DNA from: an uncultured bacterium
GTDB taxonomy: Bacteria; Verrucomicrobiota; Kiritimatiellia; CAIVKH01
Direction: 5' to 3'
Length of the DNA: 39,074 bases
NCBI GenBank assembly: GCA_903906425.1
Contig: CAIVKH010000045.1
Span: forward strand, 1-39,074
Part shown: positions 17,320 through 26,509 of the stretch, piece by piece
Layout of the letters: every line of letters starts with the position of its first letter
How positions within the stretch are numbered: position 1 is the first letter of the stretch
Made by a program: the position numbers and the translations under genes
Notes under the pieces: generated by a model
Databases searched by the model: none
What the model saw: the letters and a program-made list of their open reading frames with translations, nothing else
Told to the model about the DNA's origin: nothing

Positions 17320-18999
17320 ATGAAATTCTGCGCCGCTGTGTCCGCCATTCTCTTCGCCGCCAGCTTTGCCGCCCGTGCGGACGGACCGGTGCCGACGCCA
17401 GAGCAGCTCGCGTGGCAGAAGATGGAGATGACGATGTTCTGCCACTTCGGCGTGAATACGTTCACCGACCGCGAGTGGGGCCAGGGAACCGAGGACGAAA
17501 AGATTTTCAATCCGACCGATCTCGACTGCCGCCAATGGGCGCGCGCGGCGAAGACCGGCGGCTTCAAGCTGATGATTCTGACGGCCAAGCATCACGACGG
17601 TTTCTGCCTGTGGCCGTCGAAGTTCACGGAGCACTGCGTGAAAAATTCTCCGTGGAAGGACGGCGAGGGCGATGTCGTTCGCGAATTCGTTGATGCGTGC
17701 CGCGCGGAAGATTTGAAGGTCGGGCTCTATCTTTCGCCTTGGGACCGCCACGAAAAAACATACGGTACCGACGGCTACAACGATCATTTCTGCAACCAGC
17801 TCACCGAGCTGCTGACGAACTACGGGCAGATTGACGAGGTCTGGTTCGACGGCGCGTGCGGCGAGGGGCCAAACGGCAAGAAGCAGGTGTACGACTGGAA
17901 ACGGTTTTATGCGCTGATCAGAAAACTCCAGCCGCACGCGCTCATCGCGATCTCCGGGCCGGACGTCCGCTGGGTCGGAAACGAATCGGGCTTCGCTCGC
18001 GAGGGCGAGTCGAGCGTGAGAAACGCAAACGAACACCAGCGGGAACACGCGGTTGATGGCAAGGTCTGGTTCCCGGCGGAATGCGATGTGTCGATCCGAC
18101 CCGGCTGGTTTTATCACGCCCATGAAGATGCGAAGGTCAAGAGCCTCGAACACCTGATGGATATCTATTTCAAATCCGTCGGCCGCAATTCCGATTTGCT
18201 GCTCAATATTCCGCCCGCCCGCCGCGGCCGTTTCGCCGATCCCGACGTGAAGCGATTGCAGGAATTCGGCGACACAATCCGCGGGCTTTTCGCGAACGAA
18301 ATCGCGCATGGCGTCGCAAACACCGATGTCGAGTTTGGCGGCGAAAAGGCGTTCAACCTCGCGAACGTCCAGGAGGATATTTCGAAAGGCGAACGGGTGA
18401 AATCGTATCGCGTCGAGGCGCGCAGCGGCGGCGAATGGAAAACCGTCGCGCGGGGAACGGTCATCGGCAATCGCAACCTTCATCGCATCGCCGAAGTCAC
18501 CGCCGATGCCGCGCGAGTCGTCATCGAAAAATGCGATGGCGAACCGCTGGTGACCTGGTCGCTGCACAAGGCCATGCCCGTCGGCCTCTGGGCGAAAAGC
18601 AGCGGCTCGCTGACGGCGGGCAAGCCGGCTGAGGCATCGAACGTTCACGGCAACAGCACGGAATATGGCGGCGACAAGGCGTGTGATGGCGATCGAAATA
18701 CGCGATGGGCGACGGGCGATTCGACGCGCGCGTGCTGGCTCGAAGTGGATCTGCTCGGCGAACAGAACATCGGCCGGGTCGCGATCTCGGAACTGGAGCC
18801 GCGCATCACAAAATTCCAGATCGAATATCGCAACGACAAGAGCGCGCCGTGGCAGACCGCGTATTCAGGCGGCAAGGCCGGCAAGGATTTCCACGCCGAC
18901 TTCGCGCCGGTGAAAGCGCGCTTCGTCCGGCTCAATATTCTCGATGCGACATTCGCGCCGACGATCTGGGAGTTCGAACTTTTCCCGCCGGCAAAATAG
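17320..18999 (+). CDS. Secreted GH29 alpha-L-fucosidase with C-terminal F5/8 C (CBM32-like) domain
   Basis: A 559-residue exported enzyme with signal peptide MKFCAAVSAILFAASFAARA. The GH29 barrel shows FCHFGVNTFTDREWG, the histidine pair in TAKHHDGFCLWPSK, and the catalytic nucleophile D177 in EVWFDGACG. Residues about 425-559 (WAKSSGSLTAGKPAEASNV, then DGDRNTRWAT and WLEVDLL) form an F5/8 type C/discoidin-like module that usually binds galactose- or fucose-containing glycans. The expected reaction is hydrolysis of terminal alpha-L-fucose outside the cytoplasm. The ATG at 17320 has GGAG six bases upstream and gives a clean signal peptide; a long upstream extension passes through repeat locus 6 and is rejected. 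A second, distinct GH29 enzyme lies at 24445. Confidence 0.9.
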   Translation: MKFCAAVSAILFAASFAARADGPVPTPEQLAWQKMEMTMFCHFGVNTFTDREWGQGTEDEKIFNPTDLDCRQWARAAKTGGFKLMILTAKHHDGFCLWPSKFTEHCVKNSPWKDGEGDVVREFVDACRAEDLKVGLYLSPWDRHEKTYGTDGYNDHFCNQLTELLTNYGQIDEVWFDGACGEGPNGKKQVYDWKRFYALIRKLQPHALIAISGPDVRWVGNESGFAREGESSVRNANEHQREHAVDGKVWFPAECDVSIRPGWFYHAHEDAKVKSLEHLMDIYFKSVGRNSDLLLNIPPARRGRFADPDVKRLQEFGDTIRGLFANEIAHGVANTDVEFGGEKAFNLANVQEDISKGERVKSYRVEARSGGEWKTVARGTVIGNRNLHRIAEVTADAARVVIEKCDGEPLVTWSLHKAMPVGLWAKSSGSLTAGKPAEASNVHGNSTEYGGDKACDGDRNTRWATGDSTRACWLEVDLLGEQNIGRVAISELEPRITKFQIEYRNDKSAPWQTAYSGGKAGKDFHADFAPVKARFVRLNILDATFAPTIWEFELFPPAK

Positions 19000-19011
19000 A
19001 AACTGTGCGCC

Positions 19012-19680
19012 ATGCGCGTCTTCGCCTCCGAATCGAATCTGATCAAGGCCTCCGTGCTCGCGGCGGTCGTGACGGTCATATCGGTTGGCAGGCTCGTTGA
19101 AGGTGGAAAATCTCTCGGCCTTTTCGTCCCGGCGATTTTCTTGCTGATGACTTTCATCGCCGGCGCGGTGACGGCGTGGGGTCAGAAGGCGGACATGGCG
19201 GGAATCGTGACATCGCGTCAGGTTTTGATCCGCGGCATCGTTATCGCGGCGCTGATTTCGGCGGTCGCGCTGCCGGCGCATATTTTCTGGCTCGATCCGG
19301 TTTTGCGAAACGCGCTTGCGGGCGCGAAGAATCCGTCGCTGCTCGAACTGTCATTTCCCCCAACAAATACGGGCCGGATATCGCTCGTTCTCTGGATGGC
19401 CGGCTTTCAGGTGATGTTCCTCGTCGCGGCGCCGATGTCGCTTTTTGCGCGGCTCACGAACCGGCAGTCCGTTTCGTTTGCGCTGTGCATCGCGCTGCGC
19501 GCCTATCTCACCAGCCGTCAGGTTGCGCTTCATGGCGTGGGCGAAAACGGTGCGCTGCTGGTTCTCGTTTCTGTCTGTGAAAACGCGGCGCAGTGTTTCG
19601 TCTTCGCGCGAAACGGACTTGCCCCGGCGATGCTGCTGGCCGCGGGACTCCAGGCGCACGTATTTTTTCCGCCAAGGTGA
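19012..19680 (+). CDS. Polytopic membrane protein of unknown function (possibly CPBP-like)
   Basis: A 222-residue protein with about six hydrophobic segments (around 12-28, 35-56, 72-92, 122-145, 150-170 and 200-219). I do not recognise a family with confidence. The C-terminal pattern ENAAQCFVFARNGLAPAMLLAAGLQAHVFF is reminiscent of the last helices of CPBP/Abi intramembrane proteases, where a small-residue-rich helix ends in a histidine. However, the EExxxR motif of that family is not evident, so any protease activity is doubtful. It follows the fucosidase by 12 bp on the same strand and may be co-transcribed, but no Shine-Dalgarno is visible and no functional link is suggested by the sequence. 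Confidence 0.6.
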   Translation: MRVFASESNLIKASVLAAVVTVISVGRLVEGGKSLGLFVPAIFLLMTFIAGAVTAWGQKADMAGIVTSRQVLIRGIVIAALISAVALPAHIFWLDPVLRNALAGAKNPSLLELSFPPTNTGRISLVLWMAGFQVMFLVAAPMSLFARLTNRQSVSFALCIALRAYLTSRQVALHGVGENGALLVLVSVCENAAQCFVFARNGLAPAMLLAAGLQAHVFFPPR

Positions 19681-19708
19681 ACCCGCGCCATGAAAACGAA
19701 CGCGGAAT

Positions 19709-19755
19709 TTCCAATGATTGGAAATCGGCGCGCGTGCAAGTTCCAATCATTGGAA
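19709..19755. repeat. Dyad repeat locus 7, G/C pair between convergent genes
   Basis: TTCCAATGATTGGAA at 19709-19723 and TTCCAATCATTGGAA at 19741-19755, reverse complements with a 32-bp period. The spacer ATCGGCGCGCGTGCAAG is GC-rich with overlapping GCGCGC dyads. It lies between the stop of the membrane protein and the stop of the Tat-exported protein gene. Confidence 0.95.
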
Positions 19756-19771
19756 AACAGGCACGGCGGCG

Positions 19772-22375
19772 TCACCATGAAATCAGCAAATCGCCGCTGA
19801 CCTTGCGTGCGACGAGTCGTTTCCCGCCGTCCTCGCTGTCGTACGGAATCGAGTCGGTGACATGCTCGCGAAGATCATTCGGCACCATGATGACTTTTCC
19901 CGATGACGGCAGTTCGGGCAGAAAATGAACGTCGGCATTTTTCAGGCCGCGGATGTGCAGGCGGCGCTTGATGCCGACGTGGCCGGAGTAGCGTTCGACG
20001 CAGGAAAGTTCGCCGTCGGTCTTTTGATCCACGAGGCAGCGGCACTCGTGATGCCACGCGCGCGGCATTTCGTAGGTGGCGCGACCGCGTTCGAGAATCG
20101 TTTCAACGCCGACGAACAGCGGCGCGCCGTGCGGAAGACGCAGACGCAGTTTGACGGCCGTTGACGGGCAGTAGCCGGAAAAGAAAAGGCCGTTCGCGTG
20201 GCGCGCGGCGAGCACGAGCGGTGCGCGCGTGTCTGGCGCTGATTTTTCGAAGAGCCACGTGGTGTCGAATCGCGCGAGCAGCCAGCGCAGCAGCCATTCC
20301 GCCGGAAATAATTTTTTCGGATCGTCCGGTTGCGGCAACCTTCCGGCGCCCGTGTTGCAAAAACTTCCGCGCAGCCACGCGACGCGGCCCGCGCCGGAAT
20401 GTGCGGCATCGCGAAAGATCGAATAGACGCGCGATGACTTGCCGTCCGAAACGCTCGCGCAGATTTCAAATCGTGCCGCGACCGGATCGCGAGCGACGGT
20501 GTCAACGCCGCCAGCCGACACGACATCGCGATGCTGGAGCGTTTTCGACGCAGCGCCTTCGCGAAACGAATCGGCTTCGAGCGGGGTTTCAAGCTGTAGC
20601 ATTCCCGCGAGAGGCGAATCCGTCTTCAAATTCAACGCTTCGAGCATGCGCGGGCCGGCGTGCGTGACCGGGCCGTACAGCAGCACGTCGTGTCCGCTGG
20701 CGATGCAATCGAGCAGGGCCGATTCGGTCGCGCTGCCGGCATCGGGCACGAGCGACAGCAGAATCGTGCGGCGATAAAGATCGGGCTTCGCCTTCAGCGA
20801 CGAGATGAAATTGCCGGTCGAGACGACGCTGTTGAGCGGGAAGCCGGCGTTGACCGCGCTGCGCAGGAACCAGTCGCTGAAGAACGGCTCCGCGGCGCGC
20901 GGCGTGTCGCCGAAGACGCGGTCATAATTTTCGTCGAACGGATAAATCCACGTCACGAGCCCCGGCTCGTCGCTGAAATCTTCGAACGCGCGGATTAGAT
21001 GCGGCGTGACTTCGTTCGCGCAGTCCTCCGGCATTTTTCCGAACGAGTCGTCAATGGTGAGCAAATTGAGATGCGCGGGCCGCGTGACGGTTCCCTTCGC
21101 ATCGAGGCGTGCGGTGGCGAGCGGCAGATAGATGTCGTGCGGCTCGCGGCCATAGCGGTCGAACCACGGGCTGTTGAGCCACCACGGATCGTGAGTGTAA
21201 AAACGGAACGGGAATTTTTCGCCGGGCGGCAGCTCCGCGATGCGCGAGAGATAGCCGACGATCTCCAAACCGAAATCGCCATCGAGCGCGGCCCACGGCG
21301 AATTCGGCGGCGCGATCATGTTGAAGCTGCCCCGATAAATGTCGCGCAGCGGCGAGGCACCCGACGCGAGATCGGCACCGACGGTCAGATTGCTGCCGCG
21401 CGTTTCGAGCGTGAAGTTCGGGCATTCCTTCCTGAAGTCGCGCCAGAACCGCAGAATCGTGTCGCGCGTTTCGCGGGCCTTCGTTGTGTCGAATTGTTTT
21501 CCGTCGAACAGGACGCCTTTCGTGTCCCACGTGCTCAGCGAAAAACCAAAGCCGTTCGAGAGCCACAGAAAATCGAAGCCGAGATCGCCGAGGAAATGTT
21601 TGCTCTGTCCGCCCAGAAAAGTTCCGAGGCTCGTGCCTTCGGGGATGCCCTTGGGAAACGCGGCGTAGGCGCGGCTGTCAGCGTGCAGAATCGCCGAGCA
21701 CGCGACCCACTTGTTTTTGCCCATGATGCTGCCCTGCGCAATTTCGGGATGCCGCACGTATTTGAACGACGACTTCGCGAACTCCGGTCCGGGATCGAAC
21801 GTCGCGCCGACGGTCACGGGTTTTCCGGTCTGCGCCGCGCCGACTTCCTTGATGCAGCGCACGATGGTTCGCAGTGTGCCGTAGGTGATGTGCGGTGGAT
21901 TTTCCATGTAGAGCCACGGCGTCGTGTGAAGGCCCTCGCGTTTCGGATCGCTGCTGCTGGTTTCCGCAGGCGGATTGCCGATGCCGATGTAGCGCGCCCA
22001 TTCGATTTCGTCGTCGGGCCGTCCCGCGTAATCGAGAATCTCACTGCCGTCGGCGGTCCAAAGCATGATCGCGACGCTGCGGCACCGGTGGATCAACGGC
22101 TGCCACTGCCGGAAAATCTCCGCACAGATTTCGCGAACCACTTTTTCATCAACGCTGCGAAATGGCTTCAAGCTCATCTCCAGCGTGACGCGTTCGAAAA
22201 GTATTTTATCCGGCCCGGAACGCGTGTCGGTCGCGACGCGCAACGGTTCCGCGCCTAGCACGCGAACGCCAAAAGGCGCGGTCGCCGCGAGAGCGCCGGT
22301 CGCTTTGATCCAGTCGCGGCGTGTGAAATGCATCTTCGCCGCCGGGGGAATTGTCGCGTGTTGTTTCCTGGTCAT
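19772..22375 (-). CDS. Tat-exported large protein of unknown function, possibly glycoside-hydrolase-like
   Basis: An 867-residue protein whose N-terminus has a twin-arginine signal (FTRRDWIKATGALAATAPFG, R19-R20), suggesting export in folded form. I do not recognise a named family. The first 550 residues have the rhythm of a TIM-barrel glycosidase: acidic ends of strands such as VTVGATFDPGPEFA, GFDFLWLSNGFGFSLS, and FRFYTHDPWWLNSPW. The part around 560-680 (SGHDVLLYGPVTHAGPRMLEAL) resembles the trimerisation/GATase-like domain of beta-galactosidase-type enzymes. A further beta-rich tail follows. The ATG at 22375 abuts the TAG of the upstream propeller gene, implying translational coupling; the internal ATG at 22333 (MHFTRRDWIK) is an alternative start. 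Any activity on glycans is inference from fold impression and context. Confidence 0.75.
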   Translation of the reverse strand: MTRKQHATIPPAAKMHFTRRDWIKATGALAATAPFGVRVLGAEPLRVATDTRSGPDKILFERVTLEMSLKPFRSVDEKVVREICAEIFRQWQPLIHRCRSVAIMLWTADGSEILDYAGRPDDEIEWARYIGIGNPPAETSSSDPKREGLHTTPWLYMENPPHITYGTLRTIVRCIKEVGAAQTGKPVTVGATFDPGPEFAKSSFKYVRHPEIAQGSIMGKNKWVACSAILHADSRAYAAFPKGIPEGTSLGTFLGGQSKHFLGDLGFDFLWLSNGFGFSLSTWDTKGVLFDGKQFDTTKARETRDTILRFWRDFRKECPNFTLETRGSNLTVGADLASGASPLRDIYRGSFNMIAPPNSPWAALDGDFGLEIVGYLSRIAELPPGEKFPFRFYTHDPWWLNSPWFDRYGREPHDIYLPLATARLDAKGTVTRPAHLNLLTIDDSFGKMPEDCANEVTPHLIRAFEDFSDEPGLVTWIYPFDENYDRVFGDTPRAAEPFFSDWFLRSAVNAGFPLNSVVSTGNFISSLKAKPDLYRRTILLSLVPDAGSATESALLDCIASGHDVLLYGPVTHAGPRMLEALNLKTDSPLAGMLQLETPLEADSFREGAASKTLQHRDVVSAGGVDTVARDPVAARFEICASVSDGKSSRVYSIFRDAAHSGAGRVAWLRGSFCNTGAGRLPQPDDPKKLFPAEWLLRWLLARFDTTWLFEKSAPDTRAPLVLAARHANGLFFSGYCPSTAVKLRLRLPHGAPLFVGVETILERGRATYEMPRAWHHECRCLVDQKTDGELSCVERYSGHVGIKRRLHIRGLKNADVHFLPELPSSGKVIMVPNDLREHVTDSIPYDSEDGGKRLVARKVSGDLLISW

Positions 22376-23875
22376 CTAGTTGGTTGCCTTGACTGCATAC
22401 AGTGTTTTCATTGTCGCGACATATAAAACGCCGTTGGCGGCAACGGGCGTCGCACTGACCGGTTCGCCGAGTTCGACATCGCAGAGGATTTTCTTTTCGC
22501 GACCGGCCGCGAGAATCAGAAATTCGCCGCGGCGCGATCCGATGAAAACCTTCCCATCGGCGACAAGCGTCGAGGCCCAGAAGTCTCCCTTCGTTTCGTG
22601 CGTCCAGACGGGCTTTCCGGTTTCGGCCTCGATGCAATGAATCTTGCCGCCGCAGTCGGCGACATAGACGAGGCCGTCCGCAACCGACGCCGTGGAAATA
22701 CCGTGCCGTGTGAGCGGATATAACCACCGCTCCGCCGCCCGTGTCACGTCTCCAGTGCCACCGGCATCAATGCACTTGGTCCACGCCTCGTGCTTGCCCC
22801 ACCACAAATCGCCACCGCCGCTGACATAAATTCTGCCGCGATCAAAGACCGGCATGTCGAGCATGTTGACCGGGCTTTCGCGGCGGTTGGTCAGATAGCT
22901 GTGGATGTTTTCTTTCGGCGCGGCGGGATCGAAATCGAACTGCCAGACTTTCTTCAAAGTGGCGACTGTGTCCGCCGCGAAATCATCGTGGAGCACCTCG
23001 AAGGCATAGACCACACCGTTTCCGCCGCAGAAGAAAATCAGCGGGCGGCCGTTCACCATTCCGCACGACGGCGACGACCACGTGCAGTGGAAAATATCCG
23101 GTCCAATGTGTTCGCCGTCGCAGGCGACAAGCCTGCCGGTTTTCTTGTTCACCACGACGAGGCTCGGCGCATCGGGCGATTTGATGACCTTGTGGGAATC
23201 GTCCACGCCGTTCGATGTGTTCACGTACAGGAATCGTCCGCGCAGCAAAATCGAGGCATGCGCCGAATCGTGCTGACGGATGCCGCATTCGCGGATCATG
23301 TCGAAGCTCCAGAGAATGTCGGCATCGAACGGGCCAAGTTCGGCGGGCGTTTCGCCAACAGGCGTTGCGTGCCGCGCCTCGTCGGTGAAAGGCCCGTCGT
23401 TTCCATTCGCGAGCCCGTCAATGTCGAGGCACAGGATTTCGCCTCGGTTGCTGACAAGATAAACGCGGTTGCTTTCGACCGTCGGCGGCGAACAGATGCC
23501 CGCGCGCGGCCAGTCCCAATAAATGCTGTTCGTCACTTTCGGAACAAGGAGTTGCCAGAGCAGGCGGCCATCGCGCTCGTCGAGGCAGAGCAGGACGCCG
23601 CGATCGCCATTGCGCCGCGGATCACGCGGGCGCTCGTTGTTCGTGCCGATGAAAACGCGTCCGCCGGCGACGACCGGTGTCGAATGCGTTTCACTGCCGA
23701 GCGGAACCCGCCACAAAATATTCTTCCCGGTGACAGGATCGAAGCTGTCAGGCAGGCCCTTTTCGTCGGAAACCATGTTGCGCGATCCGGCTCGCCCAAA
23801 CTGCGACTGGTCGGCGGCGGCCGCCGCAAGCGCGAAGGCAGCAGCGAAAAACGCGATGGATCGGCGGAGTTTCAT
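22376..23875 (-). CDS. Secreted PQQ-binding-like beta-propeller protein (fourth paralogue)
   Basis: A 499-residue exported propeller with signal peptide MKLRRSIAFFAAAFALAAAA, longer than the three at 2359-6087 and starting DQSQFGRAGSRNMVSDEKGL instead of DWPQWRGP. Blades are clear: RGVLLCLDERDGRLLWQL, GEILCLDIDGLANG, GKIHCIEAETGKPVWTHE and GEFLILAAGREKKILCD. A long insertion in the middle (about 200-320) contains motifs such as CTWSSPSCGMVNGRP. The start at 23875 gives a proper signal peptide; no Shine-Dalgarno is visible, and the longer frame to 23980 reads through repeat locus 8. Its TAG is directly followed by the ATG of the Tat-exported protein, so the pair is probably a functional unit: a propeller with a secreted partner. 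Confidence 0.85.
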   Translation of the reverse strand: MKLRRSIAFFAAAFALAAAAADQSQFGRAGSRNMVSDEKGLPDSFDPVTGKNILWRVPLGSETHSTPVVAGGRVFIGTNNERPRDPRRNGDRGVLLCLDERDGRLLWQLLVPKVTNSIYWDWPRAGICSPPTVESNRVYLVSNRGEILCLDIDGLANGNDGPFTDEARHATPVGETPAELGPFDADILWSFDMIRECGIRQHDSAHASILLRGRFLYVNTSNGVDDSHKVIKSPDAPSLVVVNKKTGRLVACDGEHIGPDIFHCTWSSPSCGMVNGRPLIFFCGGNGVVYAFEVLHDDFAADTVATLKKVWQFDFDPAAPKENIHSYLTNRRESPVNMLDMPVFDRGRIYVSGGGDLWWGKHEAWTKCIDAGGTGDVTRAAERWLYPLTRHGISTASVADGLVYVADCGGKIHCIEAETGKPVWTHETKGDFWASTLVADGKVFIGSRRGEFLILAAGREKKILCDVELGEPVSATPVAANGVLYVATMKTLYAVKATN

Positions 23876-23938
23876 CGGCAAACTGGATTGTATCGGATGG
23901 CGCCAATTTCGCGCGGAAAATATTCCGCGCCGGCAAAT

Positions 23939-23985
23939 TTCCAATGATTGGAAAAGACGGCGACGTAAATTTCCAATCATTGGAA
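23939..23985. repeat. Dyad repeat locus 8, G/C pair
   Basis: TTCCAATGATTGGAA at 23939-23953 and TTCCAATCATTGGAA at 23971-23985, reverse complements with a 32-bp period. The spacer is AAGACGGCGACGTAAAT. It lies upstream of the fourth propeller gene, in the divergent gap towards the second fucosidase. Confidence 0.95.
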
Positions 23986-24102
23986 GAGCGCGGCGGCGGT
24001 TTCCCGGGCGAACGCGGTCACGAAGCGGGAGAAACGCGCACTTGCGGAAGAACCGCCGCGTTCCGTGAACAGATCTGCGTCAGCCGCGATCGCGATCCCC
24101 GT

Positions 24103-24243
24103 TTATCGGGGCGCAAAATATCTTTCCCTTGGCACTTCCCATTGCGAAGAAACGTCATCACGCGCGAAGAAATACCAGGCCAGCGACACCGCGATGACGA
24201 TGAACATAATCATCAAGAAAACTGAAGCGACATTGTTTTTCAT
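24103..24243 (-). CDS. Possible 46-residue single-pass membrane protein
   Basis: In the 459-bp gap 23986-24444 the best coding candidate is a short minus-strand frame reading MKNNVASVFLMIMFIVIAVS, then LAWYFFARDDVSSQWEVPRE and RYFAPR. It has one strongly hydrophobic helix (about 5-27) and a charged tail, the layout of small membrane peptides. GGTGGGG stands a few bases upstream of the ATG at 24243 as a weak ribosome binding site. The frame is open further upstream, but that part looks non-coding. No family is recognised. The remainder of the gap holds nothing I can assign apart from the ribosome binding site of the fucosidase. Confidence 0.4.
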   Translation of the reverse strand: MKNNVASVFLMIMFIVIAVSLAWYFFARDDVSSQWEVPRERYFAPR

Positions 24244-24444
24244 TGGTCCCCACCAAATGCGTGGGCGAGATTTCGCGGCAACAAATGCGGGGCCGCAAGA
24301 AATAGTTTTGCAGGATTTTTTCCCGCGTGATTTTTGCGCCGTGCGACGACGGGCGCGGTCAATAATCGTCATCAATAGGTCAAGGGTGGATATTGCCGGT
24401 TGAGGCGAAGTCGGAAATCTTGGAGGAAATCAGGAGACATGGTC

Positions 24445-26466
24445 ATGCGGAAACAAAGTTTAGTGTTGTTGTTTGCGATTTTGGCGGCAGTCGGCGTCGT
24501 GCGCGCGGCGGACAAGCCGGAGGAAGTTGGAGGAGCGTTCAAACCAAGCTGGGATTCGCTGGCGCAGTATCAATGCCCCGAATGGTTCAAGGATGCGAAG
24601 TTCGGAATCTGGGCGCACTGGACGGCGCAGTGCCAGCCGGAACAGGGCGACTGGTATGCGCGCGGCATGTACACGGAAGGTTCGAGCCAGAACAAATTTC
24701 ATGTCGCCAAATACGGCCATCCGTCGAAATTCGGATTCAAGGATGTGGACAATATCTGGCATGCGGAACATTGGGATCCGGAAAAGTTGCTCGATCTCTA
24801 CAAGCGTGCCGGCGCGAAATATTTCGTGGCGCTCGCGAATCACCACGACAACTTCGACTGCTACGATTCGAAATATCAGCCGTGGAGTTCGGTGAACATC
24901 GGGCCGAAGCAGGACATCGTCGGCAAATGGGCAAAAGCCGCGCGCGCGGCAGGCCTGCGGTTTGGCGTGACGGTACACGCGGCGCGGACGTGGAGTTGGT
25001 TCGAGGTTGCGCAGGGCGCGGACAAGGACGGGCCGATGAAAGGCGTGCCGTACGATGGCAAGCTGACCAAGGCCGACGGCAAGGGGCTGTGGTGGGATGG
25101 TTATGATCCGCAGGATTTGTACGCGCAAAATCACGCCATCGGCGCGCCGGCGAGCAAGGAATATTGCGAGAAGTTTTTCGACCGCACGATTGATCTGGTG
25201 AACAAATATCAGCCGGACCTGCTTTATTTCGACGACAGCGTTCTGCCGCTGCGCGGCTCCAGCGAGGACTACGGACTTCGCATCGCGGCGCATCTCTACA
25301 ATTCGAGCGCGAAGCTGCACGGCAAAAACGAGGCCGTGATGAACACGAAAGGCCTGAACGAAGAGCAGCGCAAATGCCTCGTCTGGGACATCGAGCGCGG
25401 CGTGAGCGATCGAGCCGAGCCGTTCGTCTGGCAGACCGACACGTGCATCGGCGGCTGGCACTACAACATCGGAACCTTCGAGCATCACAGTTACAAGACG
25501 CCGACGACCGTCATTCAGTTGCTCGCCGACATCGTCAGCAAAAATGGAAATCTTCTTCTCAACGTTCCGCTCAAAGGCGACGGCACGATTGACGACGACG
25601 AGTTGAATTGCGTCGAAGGCATCGCCGCGTGGATGGGTATCAACAGCGAGTGCATTTTCGGAACGCGGCCATGGAAAGTTTATGGCGAAGGCTATCGCGC
25701 GGCGAAAGCGGGCGCGGGCAATTTCAACGAAGGCAAGGGCCATGGCTACACCGCCGAAGATTTTCGTTTCACGACGAAAGGCGACACGCTTTACGCGATC
25801 GCGCTCGCGTGGCCCGAAAATGGAAAATATGTCGTCAAGTCGCTCGGCAAAAATCAGGCCGGAATCAAAGGTGAAATCGCAAGCGTCGAATTGCTCGGCG
25901 CTAGCGAGAAGCCGAAATTCGAGCGGACCGATGCCGGACTCGTCGTCACGCTGCCTGCGCAAAAACCGTGCGATTGCGCGTGGGTGCTGAAAATAAAAGG
26001 CGTTGATCTGACCGCGTCGGAGCCAGCGAATTGCATGACCGTAATTCCGTTTTTCGCGCGCGCTGACAAGAACGGCACGATCAAGCTCAACTCCGACGAA
26101 GCCGATGTTCACGGCAAGAAAATCAAACCGTCCGGTCACGGCAGCAAAGCCTGCCTCAACAACTGGGACACCTTCGGCGATTACGCTTCGTGGCCGGTCG
26201 AAGTCATCGCGCCAGGCAAATACAAAGTCACCGCGCGCGTCTCATCGCAGCGCGTCGAAAACGAATTCATCGTTGAAATCGGCGACCAGAAATTGACCGG
26301 CAAAGCTCCGAAGACCGAAACGTGGGAAGTCTTCGCGAACGTCAAACTCGGCGAGATTGAAATCAAGGAAGCCGGCAAAATTACGATCAACGTCCGCCCC
26401 GCTGGCGATCCGAAAAAGTGGAAGGCGATCAACCTCGCGAGCGTGACGTTGCAGCCCGCGAAATAA
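24445..26466 (+). CDS. Secreted GH29 alpha-L-fucosidase, second type, with C-terminal beta-sandwich
   Basis: A 673-residue exported GH29 enzyme. The ATG at 24445 has AGGAG eight bases upstream and opens the signal peptide MRKQSLVLLFAILAAVGVVRA; the ATG at 24439 is too close to that site. The barrel contains WFKDAKFGIWAHWTAQCQPE, the histidine pair in VALANHHDNFDCY and the nucleophile region DLLYFDDS, with D263 as candidate nucleophile. After about residue 380 come a domain with GKGHGYTAEDFRFTTKGD, typical of GH29 C-terminal sandwiches, and a final module (about 530-673, ending WKAINLASVTLQP) that looks carbohydrate-binding. It differs strongly from the enzyme at 17320, so the two may cleave different fucose linkages. 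No neighbour is close enough to be in the same operon. Confidence 0.9.
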   Translation: MRKQSLVLLFAILAAVGVVRAADKPEEVGGAFKPSWDSLAQYQCPEWFKDAKFGIWAHWTAQCQPEQGDWYARGMYTEGSSQNKFHVAKYGHPSKFGFKDVDNIWHAEHWDPEKLLDLYKRAGAKYFVALANHHDNFDCYDSKYQPWSSVNIGPKQDIVGKWAKAARAAGLRFGVTVHAARTWSWFEVAQGADKDGPMKGVPYDGKLTKADGKGLWWDGYDPQDLYAQNHAIGAPASKEYCEKFFDRTIDLVNKYQPDLLYFDDSVLPLRGSSEDYGLRIAAHLYNSSAKLHGKNEAVMNTKGLNEEQRKCLVWDIERGVSDRAEPFVWQTDTCIGGWHYNIGTFEHHSYKTPTTVIQLLADIVSKNGNLLLNVPLKGDGTIDDDELNCVEGIAAWMGINSECIFGTRPWKVYGEGYRAAKAGAGNFNEGKGHGYTAEDFRFTTKGDTLYAIALAWPENGKYVVKSLGKNQAGIKGEIASVELLGASEKPKFERTDAGLVVTLPAQKPCDCAWVLKIKGVDLTASEPANCMTVIPFFARADKNGTIKLNSDEADVHGKKIKPSGHGSKACLNNWDTFGDYASWPVEVIAPGKYKVTARVSSQRVENEFIVEIGDQKLTGKAPKTETWEVFANVKLGEIEIKEAGKITINVRPAGDPKKWKAINLASVTLQPAK

Positions 26467-26480
26467 ATCGCGATCGCAAC

Positions 26481-26495
26481 TTCCAATGATTGGAA
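26481..26495. repeat. Dyad repeat locus 9, single copy
   Basis: A solitary intact TTCCAATGATTGGAA, 14 bp after the fucosidase stop and 14 bp before the stop of the convergent lacI-type gene. No copy, even decayed, is found 32 bp to either side. It is the only unpaired site in the window. Confidence 0.93.
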
Positions 26496-26509
26496 GTTTG
26501 CCGGCGCGG

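Noticed and set aside
17221..18648. 475-codon minus-strand frame opposite the first fucosidase
   Set aside because: Shadow of the GH29 gene; the C-terminal end also reads through the dyad repeat.
24098..24114. CCCCG/CGGGG stem near 24100 as a terminator
   Set aside because: Only five base pairs and no T-tract on either strand; left unassigned.
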